Translations under genes and position numbers: made by a program
Notes under the pieces: model-generated
Told to the model about the DNA's origin: nothing
The model's input: the letters and a program-made list of their open reading frames with translations, nothing else
The model's database searches: none
NCBI RefSeq assembly: GCF_000260795.1
Contig: NZ_AJGU01000008.1
Location: 18,531 to 82,530, forward strand
Source: Treponema sp. JC4
GTDB taxonomy: Bacteria > Spirochaetota > Spirochaetia > Treponematales > Treponemataceae
Length of the DNA: 64,000 bases
Direction: 5' to 3'
Part shown: piece after piece, positions 33,757 to 44,000 of the stretch
How the letters are laid out: every line of letters starts with the position of its first letter
Position numbering within the stretch: the stretch's first letter is position 1

Positions 33757-34961
33757 TAAAAAACAAATATGTCCTTACCGTCCTTACTGTAATGGCCGGT
33801 ATTTTAATAATGTTTTTGAATACAAAAATCTTTTCTCACAGTAAAGATGAGAACCTTTTAAAAATCGGCTTTATTTACAATGCTGACACAGCTACTGCCT
33901 ATTCAATTAATTTTTTCCGTTCGCAGACGGCGCTTGAAGATACTTTTGGTGATAAGGTTCAGGTTTTTGCAAAATACAATATCGGTGAAAACGGGACTGC
34001 CTGCGAAGATGCTATTGAAGCACTTGTAAAGGAAGGCTGCCGTCTTATTTTTACCGTCAGCTACGGCTATGGAGAGGCTACTAAAAAGATGGCAGCTAAA
34101 TATCCGGAAGTTCAATTCTGCCATGCAACGGGTGATTTAGCAGATAAAGAGCCACTGCTTGCTAATTATCATAATTTTATGGGAACAATTCATGAAGGCC
34201 GCTATTTGTGCGGAATTATTGCAGGGCTCAAGATTCGTGAACTTATTGCCAGCGGAAAGATTAAGCGTAATGCCGTAAAGGTAGGTTATGTCGGTGCTTT
34301 TTCTTATGCAGAGGTAATTTCCGGTTATACAGCCTTTTATCTTGGAGTTCACAGCATTGTTCCGGAAGCAGAAATGCTTGTCCGCTACACAAATACCTGG
34401 AGTAATCACGTAATCGAAAAGAAAACTGCAGAAAAACTTATTGATGAAGGTTGTGTAATTATCAGCCAGCATTCTGATACTTCCGGCCCTGCAATTGCCT
34501 GTGAAGAAGCCAGCGTAAAACAGGGAAAAACTGTTTTTCATGTAGGTTATAACCAGAGCATGATTGATGTAGCTCCTACAACATCTCTTGTTTCCTGCCG
34601 CATTGACTGGACTCCTTATATTCTTAATGCCTGCAGGGCTGTCATGGAAGGTAAGAAGATTGAAAGCCTTTTAAAAAGTCCTTATAAAACCAATGATTCA
34701 ACCGGCGGTTTTGATAAGGGCTGGATTGAAATTGTAGGTTTAAACCGCCATATTCTTGCAGCTGGAACGGAAGAGGAAATTTCAAAAACTGAAAAGCAGT
34801 TTAAGGCTGGAACCATATCAGTTTTTAAGGGAAATTTTATTGGAGTAAATCCCTATGATCCTTCTGATAGCTGGGATTTAAGAAAGCCTTTCAACGAGTG
34901 CGAAAAACGCAGTGCACCGGCTTTCTGCTACGTACTTAAAGATGTAATTGAAATAAAATAG
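33753..34961 (+). CDS. Membrane-anchored BMP-family (PnrA-like) nucleoside-binding protein
   Basis: 402 residues. One N-terminal TM/signal anchor (about 7-28) without a lipobox cysteine is followed by a periplasmic-binding fold of the BMP/PnrA family (LKIGFIYNADTATAYSINF, RLIFTVSYGYGEATKKMA, GIIAGLKIRE, VKVGYVGAF, CVIISQHSDTSGPA). Family members bind purine nucleosides for ABC import in spirochaetes. No ABC permease or ATPase is adjacent. The gene is translationally coupled (4-base overlap) to the propeller-HD-GYP gene, so a ligand-presenting role in signalling is inferred. The purine permease and adenine deaminase just downstream support a purine ligand. Confidence 0.85.
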   Translation: MIKNKYVLTVLTVMAGILIMFLNTKIFSHSKDENLLKIGFIYNADTATAYSINFFRSQTALEDTFGDKVQVFAKYNIGENGTACEDAIEALVKEGCRLIFTVSYGYGEATKKMAAKYPEVQFCHATGDLADKEPLLANYHNFMGTIHEGRYLCGIIAGLKIRELIASGKIKRNAVKVGYVGAFSYAEVISGYTAFYLGVHSIVPEAEMLVRYTNTWSNHVIEKKTAEKLIDEGCVIISQHSDTSGPAIACEEASVKQGKTVFHVGYNQSMIDVAPTTSLVSCRIDWTPYILNACRAVMEGKKIESLLKSPYKTNDSTGGFDKGWIEIVGLNRHILAAGTEEEISKTEKQFKAGTISVFKGNFIGVNPYDPSDSWDLRKPFNECEKRSAPAFCYVLKDVIEIK

Positions 34962-34969
34962 AAAATAAA

Positions 34970-35003
34970 AAAATGCGGGAAAGTGTCCCGCATTTTTTTT
35001 CTT
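34970..35003 (+). terminator. Rho-independent terminator of the sensor operon
   Basis: ATGCGGGA / TCCCGCAT, 8-bp perfect stem, 5-base loop, T8 tail. It begins 9 bases after the stop codon. Confidence 0.93.
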
Positions 35004-35036
35004 TCCTTTTTTAAATTTGACGTGTATTCTTTAAGT

Positions 35037-36344
35037 ATGTTTAAGATTTTTAAGCTTAAAGAAAACGGCAGTGATGTAAAAACCGAAATAATAGCAGGCC
35101 TATCTACCTTTATGACCATGGCCTATATTCTTGCGGTTAATCCTCTTATTCTTTCTGCCTGCGGTATGGATTTTACCAAGGTTTTTGCCGCTACTGCCAT
35201 TGCTTCTGCAATATCCTGTTTTGTAATGGGCTTTTATGCCAACCTTCCATTTGCTCTTTCTGCCAGCATGGGCGTAAATGCCATGTTCGCCTATACAATC
35301 TGTAATTCTATGGGCTATTCCTGGCAGTGGGCGCTTACAGCTACCCTTATGGAAGGTATAATTTTTATCCTTCTTACCGTAACAAATTTGCGGGAGGCAA
35401 TTGTAAACAGCATTCCGCCTAATCTTAAAAAGGCAATCGGAGCAGGGGTTGGACTCTTTGTAGCTTATATAGGTTTGAAAAATGGAAACGTAATTGTTGC
35501 TGATGACTCTACGATTACAGCCATTAATTCCCACTGGTTTACGGGAACTCCACTTCTGACCATTCTTGGTGTAGTTATTACAGCTATACTTATGGTCAGG
35601 AATGTCCGCGGAGCAATCTTGATTGGTATTCTTATTATAACTCTTCTTGGAATTCCTATGGGGGAAACAAAATACGCTGGCGGCAGCTTTCTTCCGGCAA
35701 GTCCTTATTTTTGTGAATTTTCTTTTTCTGAGATTTTTACAAATCATAAGACTCTTTCAGATTTTATAATCATTACGGTTACCCTTTTATATGTAGATAT
35801 GTTTAATACCGTGGGAACCCTGATAGCCTGTGCCGGTAAATCTAACATGATACAAAAGGACGGCAGCATTCCGCGCACAAGAGAAGCCCTGATGGCGGAT
35901 GCCGTGGGAACTACAGTGGGTGCTGTTTTTGGAACTTCTACAATTACAACTTTTGTTGAAAGTTCTACCGGTGTTGCAGAAGGAGGCCGTACAGGACTTA
36001 CGACGATTGTTGTGGGAATTCTCTTTCTTCTGTCTCTTTTTATAGAACCGATTTTTGGTTCTATTCCCTCTGCCGCAACAGCAGCTGCCCTTATTCTTGT
36101 CGGCGGTATGATGATTGAACCTATGAAGGATATTGATTATTCAGATTACACGGAATTAATTCCTGCCTTTCTTACTATCCTTATGATGATCTGTACTTCA
36201 AGTATTTCTGATGGTATCCTTTTTGGAATTTTATCTTATGTGCTTCTTAAGGCTTTTACCGGCCGTATCAAGCAGTTACAGCTTATGACCTGGGTTGTAG
36301 CAGGTCTTTTTGTAATAAGAATAATTATCGGGATTCTTTCCTGA
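35037..36344 (+). CDS. Purine permease of the AzgA/PbuG (NCS2-like) family
   Basis: 435 residues from ATG 35037. It is a 12-14 TM transporter importing guanine/hypoxanthine/adenine by proton symport. Visible features are GLSTFMTMAYILAVNP, ALSASMGVNAMFAYT, GAGVGLFVAYIGLKN and TSTITTFVESSTGVAEGG, all diagnostic of this family. A longer start at 34983 would run through the terminator hairpin and is rejected. TATTCT (35025-35030) is a possible -10 six bases before the ATG, and no Shine-Dalgarno is seen. Adenine deaminase follows 16 bases later, forming a purine-salvage pair. Confidence 0.93.
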   Translation: MFKIFKLKENGSDVKTEIIAGLSTFMTMAYILAVNPLILSACGMDFTKVFAATAIASAISCFVMGFYANLPFALSASMGVNAMFAYTICNSMGYSWQWALTATLMEGIIFILLTVTNLREAIVNSIPPNLKKAIGAGVGLFVAYIGLKNGNVIVADDSTITAINSHWFTGTPLLTILGVVITAILMVRNVRGAILIGILIITLLGIPMGETKYAGGSFLPASPYFCEFSFSEIFTNHKTLSDFIIITVTLLYVDMFNTVGTLIACAGKSNMIQKDGSIPRTREALMADAVGTTVGAVFGTSTITTFVESSTGVAEGGRTGLTTIVVGILFLLSLFIEPIFGSIPSAATAAALILVGGMMIEPMKDIDYSDYTELIPAFLTILMMICTSSISDGILFGILSYVLLKAFTGRIKQLQLMTWVVAGLFVIRIIIGILS

Positions 36345-36360
36345 TGTGTAAGATGTGATT

Positions 36361-38097
36361 ATGGAAAAAAAAGAACTGAAAAAACTGATTGAAACAGCCA
36401 CTGGAAAAGTCTCAGCAGATTTGTGCATTAAAAATGCTAAGATTGTCGATGTTTTTACCAGAAATGTTTTTGAAGGGGATATTTTTATCTCTGACGGCTA
36501 TATTGCAGGCTTTGGCGGCTATAATTATCCGCCGGTAAAAGAAGTCTTTGATGCAAAAGGAAGCTATATTGCACCGGGGCTCATAGATGCTCATGTTCAT
36601 ATTGAATCAAGTCATTTGTGCCCGGCTGAGTTTTCCCGCCTTGTTGTGCCCCATGGAACAACTACGGTTGTTGCAGATCCTCACGAAATCTGTAACGTAT
36701 GTGGACTTGACGGTCTGGACTATATGCTTAAGGCTTCTGAAAAGCTTGCTCTCAAGGTTTTTATTCAGTTTCCTTCCTGTGTTCCTGCCACTCCTTTTGA
36801 AAATTCCGGGGCAGAGCTGGGGGCAGAAGAAATTGCTTCCCGAATAGAAAATCCCCGTATTCTTGCTCTGGGCGAGTTTATGAATTATGTGGGCGTTTGT
36901 AATGCGGATGAAGAGATTCTTGATAAAATCATGGCGGCAAGAAAGGCTGGAAAATATTTTGACGGGCACAGTCCTTCCTTGTTCGGAAACTGGCTTGATG
37001 CTTATATTGCCGCCGGTGCCATAAATGACCACGAATGTTCGACCCCGGAAGAAGCTCTTGAAAGGCTTAAGAGGGGAATGTACGTTATGCTGCGGGAAGG
37101 AACAGCCTGCAATGATCTTGAAAAGCTTTTACCTATAGTAAACGATAATAATTCCCATTTGTGCATGTTCTGTACGGATGACCGCCAGCCTTCTTCTATC
37201 GTAAATGACGGACATATTGATAATAACGTAAGGCTTGCAATAAAAAACGGGCTGAATCCTATTACTGCACTTACAATGGCAACTTTGAATGCTGCAAACT
37301 GCTATGGTCTTAAAGACAGGGGTGCTGTTGCGCCGGGCCGTCTTGCAGATTTGATATTATTCGATGATTTAAATGATTTTAAGGTAAGAAAAGTCTGGGC
37401 TTCAGGAAAACTTGTTTCTGATGAAGGAAAGTATCTTGCTTCTGACCTTGTCGTAAAGCCTGAAAAAGTAAGCGGAAAAATGAATGTAAAAAACTTCAGC
37501 CGCGAAAGACTGGCGCTGAAGCTGGAATCAGACAGGGCAAGGGCAATTAAAATTATTCCTCACTCTATTGTAACTGAAGATGCGGAAGTGAAGGTTTCCC
37601 GCGATAAGGATGGCTTCTGGCAAAGAAATTCTGACGATGTGGTTAAGATTGCGGTGGTGGAACGTCATAAGGGAACCGGGAATGTAGGTCTTGGTCTTAT
37701 TCAGGGCTTTGGACTTAAGGGCGGTGCTATGGCAATGACAATAGCCCATGATTCCCACAATATAATTGTTATTGGTGATTCAGATGAAGATATGGAAGCG
37801 GCTGTAAACTGCCTTATAGAGATTGGTGGTGGAATGGCGATTGCAAAAGAAGGAAAGATTCTTTCAAGCTTTCAGCATGAGATTGCCGGTCTTATGTGCA
37901 CTAAGCCTGCTTATGAGGTTGCCGAAAAAATCAAAGAAATGAAGGAAATTGTAAAAAATCAACTTCATATTTCTAGTGAAATTGCACCTTTTATGACTCT
38001 CTGCTTTATGGCTCTTCCTGTAATTCCGGCCCTTAAGATTACAGATATGGGACTTTTTGACGTTACTCAATTTAAGCATGTAAGTGTTGAGATTTAA
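36361..38097 (+). CDS. ade: Adenine deaminase
   Basis: Converts adenine to hypoxanthine and ammonia for purine salvage. The 578 residues match the amidohydrolase-type Ade family. Visible features are the metal-binding APGLIDAHVHIESSH, TTTVVADPHEI, HSPSLFG, CTDDRQPS, and C-terminal MAMTIAHDSHNI and ALPVIPALKITD. ATG 36361 is preferred over GTG 36355. It is likely co-transcribed with the AzgA-type permease. Confidence 0.95.
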   Translation: MEKKELKKLIETATGKVSADLCIKNAKIVDVFTRNVFEGDIFISDGYIAGFGGYNYPPVKEVFDAKGSYIAPGLIDAHVHIESSHLCPAEFSRLVVPHGTTTVVADPHEICNVCGLDGLDYMLKASEKLALKVFIQFPSCVPATPFENSGAELGAEEIASRIENPRILALGEFMNYVGVCNADEEILDKIMAARKAGKYFDGHSPSLFGNWLDAYIAAGAINDHECSTPEEALERLKRGMYVMLREGTACNDLEKLLPIVNDNNSHLCMFCTDDRQPSSIVNDGHIDNNVRLAIKNGLNPITALTMATLNAANCYGLKDRGAVAPGRLADLILFDDLNDFKVRKVWASGKLVSDEGKYLASDLVVKPEKVSGKMNVKNFSRERLALKLESDRARAIKIIPHSIVTEDAEVKVSRDKDGFWQRNSDDVVKIAVVERHKGTGNVGLGLIQGFGLKGGAMAMTIAHDSHNIIVIGDSDEDMEAAVNCLIEIGGGMAIAKEGKILSSFQHEIAGLMCTKPAYEVAEKIKEMKEIVKNQLHISSEIAPFMTLCFMALPVIPALKITDMGLFDVTQFKHVSVEI

Positions 38098-38103
38098 AAG
38101 CAG

Positions 38104-38180
38104 GCGTTGCGGGCGGCGTATGAGCCCGCAGAAGGGGTAGCGTGCAACGAAGTGCACGCGTAGGGGAAGACTTTCCCCTT
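38104..38180. repeat. Cluster of three GC-rich hairpins between ade and uvrA
   Basis: Stems are TGCGGGC/GCCCGCA (38108-38130), GCGTGCA/TGCACGC (38140-38159) and AGGGGAA/TTCCCCT (38162-38179), all perfect 7-bp. The block is far more GC-rich than its surroundings. Only the last stem lies near a T-containing tail, so it is at best a weak terminator. The start GGCGTTGCGGG is shared with the hydG-hydF gap (about 18616), and GAAGGGGT with 3400. Confidence 0.7.
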
Positions 38181-38194
38181 ACCCTGATTTCTAC

Positions 38195-38200
38195 TATACT
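38195..38200 (+). promoter_or_regulatory. -10 box immediately upstream of uvrA
   Basis: TATACT ends 6 bases before ATG 38207, with no Shine-Dalgarno between them and a poor -35. I see no LexA-type SOS box. Confidence 0.5.
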
Positions 38201-38206
38201 ATCCGT

Positions 38207-41053
38207 ATGAAAGCAAATGATGAGAAGATAGTTATCCGCGGGGCGCGGGAACATAACCTTAAAAATGTTGATGTTGAACTTCCGCGCAATAAGCTTGTTG
38301 TAATTTCGGGGCTTAGCGGTAGCGGTAAATCTTCTCTGGCGTTTGATACGCTTTTTGCCGAAGGTCAGCGCCGTTATATGGAAAGTCTTTCGGCCTATGC
38401 CCGCCAGTTTCTTGGGCGAATGGATAAGCCTGATGTTGATTTGATTGAAGGGCTTTCTCCTGCCATTTCTATTGAACAGAAATCTACAAATAAAAACCCG
38501 CGTTCTACTGTGGGTACTATTACAGAAATCTACGACTATTACCGTCTGCTTTTCAGCCGAATCGGTAAGCCTCACTGTCCTAACTGCGGTCGCGAAATCC
38601 GGGAGCAGAGCATTGACCAGATTATAGATACCATTATGACCTGGGAAGACGGCACTAAAATGCAGGTGCTGGCTCCGGTTGTGCGGGGTAAAAAGGGTGA
38701 GCATACTAAGATTTTTGAGGACGCTAAGAAATCGGGCTTTATCCGTGCCCGCGTTGACGGCGTTATGGCTGACCTTGATGAGACAATTAAGCTTGATAAG
38801 CAGAAAAAGCACACGATCGAAATTGTTGTTGACCGAATCGTAAAAAGCGCTGATGTTCGTACCCGCCTTACTGACAGCGTTGAAATTGCCCTTAAGAGTG
38901 CAAACGGAATTGTTGTTGTTACCCGCCGCACAGAAGAGGGGGAAGAAGAGGTTTTCTTCAGCCAGAAAAATGCCTGCCCAGACTGCGGTATTTCTATTCC
39001 GGATTTGCAGCCCCGTCTTTTTTCTTTTAATAACCCTTTTGGTGCCTGCCCGGAATGTACAGGTCTTGGCCAGAAAATGGAATGGGATGAAAGTAAGATT
39101 CTTCCAGACCGCAATTTAAGCTTTAATCAGAAGGCTCTGCCGTTTTTTAATCCTGACAGCGAGTGGAATCATTCTATGTTTGCGGCTGTTGCAGAGGCTT
39201 CGGGTTTTACCCTTGATACTCCAATCAATCAGCTGACTGACGAGCAGTTTAATTACCTCTGGCATGGTGATGCAGAAAAGAAAATCCGCTGGGTTTACAA
39301 AAAGCAGAGCGGGGAAGGCTATTCAGAATATAACCGTCCATGGCCTGGAGTTTTGAACGAAATGAAGCGCCGCCACAACGAAGCCTGGGGCGAAAGTCAG
39401 CGCGCTAACATTGAAGAAAAGTTTATGACCATCAGCGAATGTTCCTGCTGCGGCGGAAAAAGACTTCGCACTGAAGCGCTTGGCGTTACCGTTGGCGGAA
39501 AAAACATCTGGGATTTGACGACTCTTTCTGTAAATGAATCGATTGCCTTTTTTGACGCCCTTGAACTTACCGAAAGCGAAAAGAAAATCGGGGAGCAGGT
39601 GCTTAAGGAAATACGTGCCCGCCTGCGCTTTTTGCGGGACGTTGGACTTGAATATTTAACTTTGGAACGCGCTGCCGAAACTTTAAGCGGCGGTGAGGCT
39701 CAGCGAATCCGCCTTGCTACTCAGATTGGTTCTGCTCTTTGCGGCGTTATGTACATTCTGGATGAGCCTAGTATTGGACTTCATCAGCGGGATAATCAGC
39801 GCCTTATTGATACTTTGATAAATCTGCGTGATAACGGAAATACTGTAATTGTTGTTGAACACGACGAGCAGACTTTGCGAACTGCCGACTATCTTATTGA
39901 TTTAGGCCCTGGCGCTGGTGTAAACGGCGGTAAAATTGTTGCAGCCGGAACTCCGGAAGAAGTAGCTAAAGTGCCTGAAAGCCTTACCGGCCAGTATCTT
40001 GCGGGAACTTTGACCATGCAGATTCCGACAGAGCGCCGTAAGGGTAATGGAAAGTTCCTTCAGATTCGCGGCGTAACCGAGCATAACCTTAAAAATGTTG
40101 ATGTTGATATTCCGCTTGGCGTTTTTACCTGTATTACCGGCGTCAGCGGAAGCGGAAAGTCTACCCTTATGGGCGATGTAATTTTCCCTTACGTAAGTAA
40201 CCGCCTTATGAGGACAAAACTGCCGGTTGGAAAGTGTACTGAATGCCACGGAGCGGGTGCCCTTGATAAGGTAATCAATATTGACCAGTCACCAATCGGT
40301 CGTTCTCCTCGTTCTAACCCTGCAACATATGTCGGTGTTTTTGATGCAATCCGCGATTTGTACGCAAGCCTGCCGGAAAGTAAGGCGCGAGGTTATCAGA
40401 AAGGACGCTTCAGCTTTAACGTAAAGGGCGGCCGCTGCGAAAACTGTCAGGGTGCGGGCGAAATCGTAATCGAAATGAACTTTTTGCCAGATGTTTTTAT
40501 TCAGTGTGAAGTCTGCCACGGAAAGCGTTTTAATCACGAAACTCTGGAAGTTTTGTATAAGGGAAAATCGATTAACGACGTTCTCAACATGACAATTGAT
40601 GAGGCCTGTGAATTCTTCAGTTCAATTCCTCATATTTTCAGAAAGATTTCTACCTTGCAGGCAGTTGGCCTTGGCTATATTCAGCTTGGACAGAATGCCC
40701 TTACACTTTCGGGCGGTGAAGCTCAGCGAGTTAAGCTTGCAAATGAACTTGCCCGCCCGGGAACAGGCAAAACCCTTTATATTCTTGATGAGCCTACAAC
40801 AGGTCTTCATTTTGCAGATGTAAAACAGCTTATGAGTGTAATTCAGAGCCTAGTTGATAAGGGAAACTCTGTTTTGATGATTGAGCACAACCTTGATGTA
40901 ATCTGTCAGGCTGACTATCTGATTGACCTGGGACCGGAAGGCGGAACGGGCGGTGGAACTATCGTTGCAAAAGGAACGCCGGAAGACGTTGCCCGGGTGG
41001 CAGAATCTTACACAGGGCAGTTTGTTAAAGAAATCTTAGAAAAAAAGAAGTAA
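38207..41053 (+). CDS. uvrA: Excinuclease ABC subunit A
   Basis: Damage-recognition ATPase of nucleotide-excision repair. The 948 residues match the family. It has two ABC ATPase modules (Walker [10 protein letters not shown] near 36 and GVSGSGKST near 646; signatures [12 protein letters not shown] and [12 protein letters not shown]), UvrB-binding and insertion regions, and zinc clusters CPNCG, CPDCG...CPEC and CTECHG...CENC...CEVC. Start chosen at ATG with family N-terminus [13 protein letters not shown]. Confidence 0.98.
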   Translation: MKANDEKIVIRGAREHNLKNVDVELPRNKLVVISGLSGSGKSSLAFDTLFAEGQRRYMESLSAYARQFLGRMDKPDVDLIEGLSPAISIEQKSTNKNPRSTVGTITEIYDYYRLLFSRIGKPHCPNCGREIREQSIDQIIDTIMTWEDGTKMQVLAPVVRGKKGEHTKIFEDAKKSGFIRARVDGVMADLDETIKLDKQKKHTIEIVVDRIVKSADVRTRLTDSVEIALKSANGIVVVTRRTEEGEEEVFFSQKNACPDCGISIPDLQPRLFSFNNPFGACPECTGLGQKMEWDESKILPDRNLSFNQKALPFFNPDSEWNHSMFAAVAEASGFTLDTPINQLTDEQFNYLWHGDAEKKIRWVYKKQSGEGYSEYNRPWPGVLNEMKRRHNEAWGESQRANIEEKFMTISECSCCGGKRLRTEALGVTVGGKNIWDLTTLSVNESIAFFDALELTESEKKIGEQVLKEIRARLRFLRDVGLEYLTLERAAETLSGGEAQRIRLATQIGSALCGVMYILDEPSIGLHQRDNQRLIDTLINLRDNGNTVIVVEHDEQTLRTADYLIDLGPGAGVNGGKIVAAGTPEEVAKVPESLTGQYLAGTLTMQIPTERRKGNGKFLQIRGVTEHNLKNVDVDIPLGVFTCITGVSGSGKSTLMGDVIFPYVSNRLMRTKLPVGKCTECHGAGALDKVINIDQSPIGRSPRSNPATYVGVFDAIRDLYASLPESKARGYQKGRFSFNVKGGRCENCQGAGEIVIEMNFLPDVFIQCEVCHGKRFNHETLEVLYKGKSINDVLNMTIDEACEFFSSIPHIFRKISTLQAVGLGYIQLGQNALTLSGGEAQRVKLANELARPGTGKTLYILDEPTTGLHFADVKQLMSVIQSLVDKGNSVLMIEHNLDVICQADYLIDLGPEGGTGGGTIVAKGTPEDVARVAESYTGQFVKEILEKKK

Positions 41054-41070
41054 CCCTGCTTTTGTGATTA

Positions 41071-44000
41071 TTGTTTGGTAAAAAAGTGATTTCAAAAAGA
41101 TTCAGATACATAAAATCAGTTTTTCTCATGCTTTTTCTGCTTGCCGGCGGAGTAACTGCCCTTTATTCTGCAGAAGCTGAAACCACAGTAATCACAATTA
41201 ACAATGCAAGTCAGACCTCCTATAAAAAATCTGAAGAAACAGGAAATGATACAATCGTCTTGCAGGGGCAGGTAAAAATCAGCGTGAAAAAGGGCGGTGT
41301 TACTTCAGAAATTTCTGCCGACTTTGTAAGCTATGACCGCCAGACAGAAATTCTTTATGCCGAGGGTAACGTTTCAATTGCAACAACGGGAGCTGCTTCC
41401 GGTAATGATACGACAACCGCCTCTTCCTTCCTTCTTAATACAAGTACTCTGGAAGGGGTTTTTGACCAGGGGCGTGTAGTTCAGACCCAGTCTGAAGCAA
41501 TCAACCTGCCGTCCGGTTCAACTTTGATTGTATTTTCTGATATGTTCGGAAAGGGCGCTTCAAACGCAATTGCCTTTAAAAACTCAAGCCTTACCTTCTG
41601 TGATGATATAAATCCCCACTGGCACATTGATGCTACCAGAACCTGGCTGCTGCCCGGCGGAGAGTTTGCCTTTTTTAATGCCCTTTTGTACGTAGGTGAA
41701 ATACCTGTTTTATATCTCCCGGCCTTTTATTACCCGAAAGATGAACTTGTCTTTAATCCTGTATTCGGTTACCGCCGCCGCGAAGGTTATTTTTTACAGA
41801 ATACCCTTTATTTATATGGAAGAAAACCGCTGGATACCTCTTCTTCATCTTCGTCATCCAGCTCAAGTTCTTCTTCCTCTTCGGATACTTCCTCTGCCGC
41901 TGCTGCAGATGCCTTAAAAGGTCTTTACAACTTTATGAAGCCTTCCCAGCTTAAAGAACAGAGGCTCGAAGGCCTTATCCTTCATAACCTTGAAGAAAAC
42001 TATTCCGGTCAGACTTCAAATTACTTTAAGGTAATGCTGGACTGGTATTCAACTTTGGGAACAATGGTAGGATTTTCCGGTGTTTTTAAGCCCTCGGATA
42101 AATATGTAACTTCCCTGACTACAAATTTCGGACTTGGTTTTTCAAAAACTATTTATACCTCCGGTTCAAAATTTTATCCTTATGATCCTTCTACTGGTAC
42201 TACTTATTCTGATAAATCCAACTTCCTTGGAAGTAAGCTTCCCTTCCGTTATGGCGGAAAGTTAGCCCTTACACTTTCAAATCCGGTAAATCTTACCCTT
42301 GATATGCCTTTGTATTCAGATCCTTATTACCAGTATGATTTTATTACTAACCGTTCTGAATATATGGACTGGATTTCTTATCTTCTTGATCTTAATACAA
42401 TTCAGAATTCTACAGAAACTATAACTGTAAGTGAATATTCAAACTTTTCCTGGAGCCTTACTTCGTCAAAGTCTTTCAGCGTGCCATCTCCATTAAAACA
42501 GTATTTTTCTACCCTTAGTTATAACCTTACAGCTTCTGTTCAGTTTACAACTATTCAGACTCCATCAACCTATGGCTCTTCTATTGGTGAGCATAGCGTA
42601 TTAATTGATGATGAAGCCTTTATGAGAAAGTTTTATGCGCCTTCTCAGGTTACTCCGCTTTCTCTTTCCTTTAATATTGCCGGAACCCTGCTTGAAATTC
42701 CATTTGGTCAGACTTCTTCAAAATCTTCTGCCAAGCCTGAATATGCAATCACCCTTAATAAGGAAAATGAATTAAAGTCAGAGGCAGAAATAAAAAAAGA
42801 GGCTGAAGAGGCGGCTGCTAAAGACGAAGAAAAAGCAGAAAATGATAAAAAAGATGAAAAACTTGCAGAAGCAGAAAAAGAACCTGCCTCTGCAGATGAG
42901 ATTTTTGGAATGGGAAATATTGAGCCGTCTTTTCCGGATTTAGATTTTTCTGCCTCTACAGATACCCTTGCAAAGGGCTTTGTTTATAAGCTTGGTTATA
43001 CTTTTACTCCTTCAATTCTTACTCAGATGGCTTATTCTACAGATACAAGCTATATTCAGTCTGGAAGTGATTTTGACTGGTCAAACATCAAATCTTCTAT
43101 GTATACAATTAAGCTTCCGCTTGCGCTTTCAAATAACCTTACTTACGGAACCAGCGTTTTTTCTGCAACCAATTCCTTTACCTACAGCCCGATTTATCAG
43201 AAGCATCCATATATAAATACAAACGGCGCTTCGGAGGGTGGCTATACAGAAGCTCAGGCTGATACCCTTCGCGTAACCGACTATAAGGCAGAGTCACAAG
43301 ATATTGCAACTGTAAACTCTATCAACTTTTTTCCTTTTGCCTATGTTCCTTTGTTCTGCGAAACCGGCTTAAAATGGTCTTCTACAATTAAACTTTTCCG
43401 CCAGGAATTTGTAGGAGACGCAAGTAATCCTGAATACAATTATTACACCCTTGATTTTGATGATGAAAACTGTGTAACGGTCAATTCTCTTGATTTTATT
43501 CTGGGTCTTACAGAAATGGACAAAAAGTTTAAGCAGACTTTGACCTTCAGTCAGGTTATGCCGCCTCTTGCCCGCCAGTACACAGGAACATTAACCCTTG
43601 TTTTTCCTTATGTTACAGAAACAGTTACAACCGGTATTACAGAAAATAAAAAGGCAACAACAGAAGATGAAAAATGGAAGAAAAAGGACCTGCAGCAGTC
43701 GACAACGGTTTCTGGAACAGTGCTGGGCTCAACTCTTTCTTTTTCGGAATCCTATACCTATAACATGGAGGAAAATTATCATTCCAGTTTTAAGCTTTCT
43801 GCTTCCTGGTGGGGTCTTTCTACTTCTTATGTTATGTCTTATGCTCAGGGCTATGATTTTGAAGATAATAACTGGGTAGCCAGAAAAGATTCTTCGGGTA
43901 ATACCTATAAGGAATTTCTTCCTTACAGTTTTTCTTTGTCATATACAAAGCCTTCCAAAACCTACTATAAATGGTTCAACCGAATTTCCGTTGCTCCGGG

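Noticed and set aside
35017..35022. TTGACG as the -35 of the permease gene
   Set aside because: A 17-base spacer would place the -10 inside the coding sequence.
34962..35036. Purine riboswitch ahead of the AzgA-type permease
   Set aside because: The 75-base gap is filled by the terminator of the upstream gene; there is no room for an aptamer.
34983..35036. Longer N-terminus of the purine permease
   Set aside because: It would translate the terminator T-run; the family N-terminus begins at 35037.
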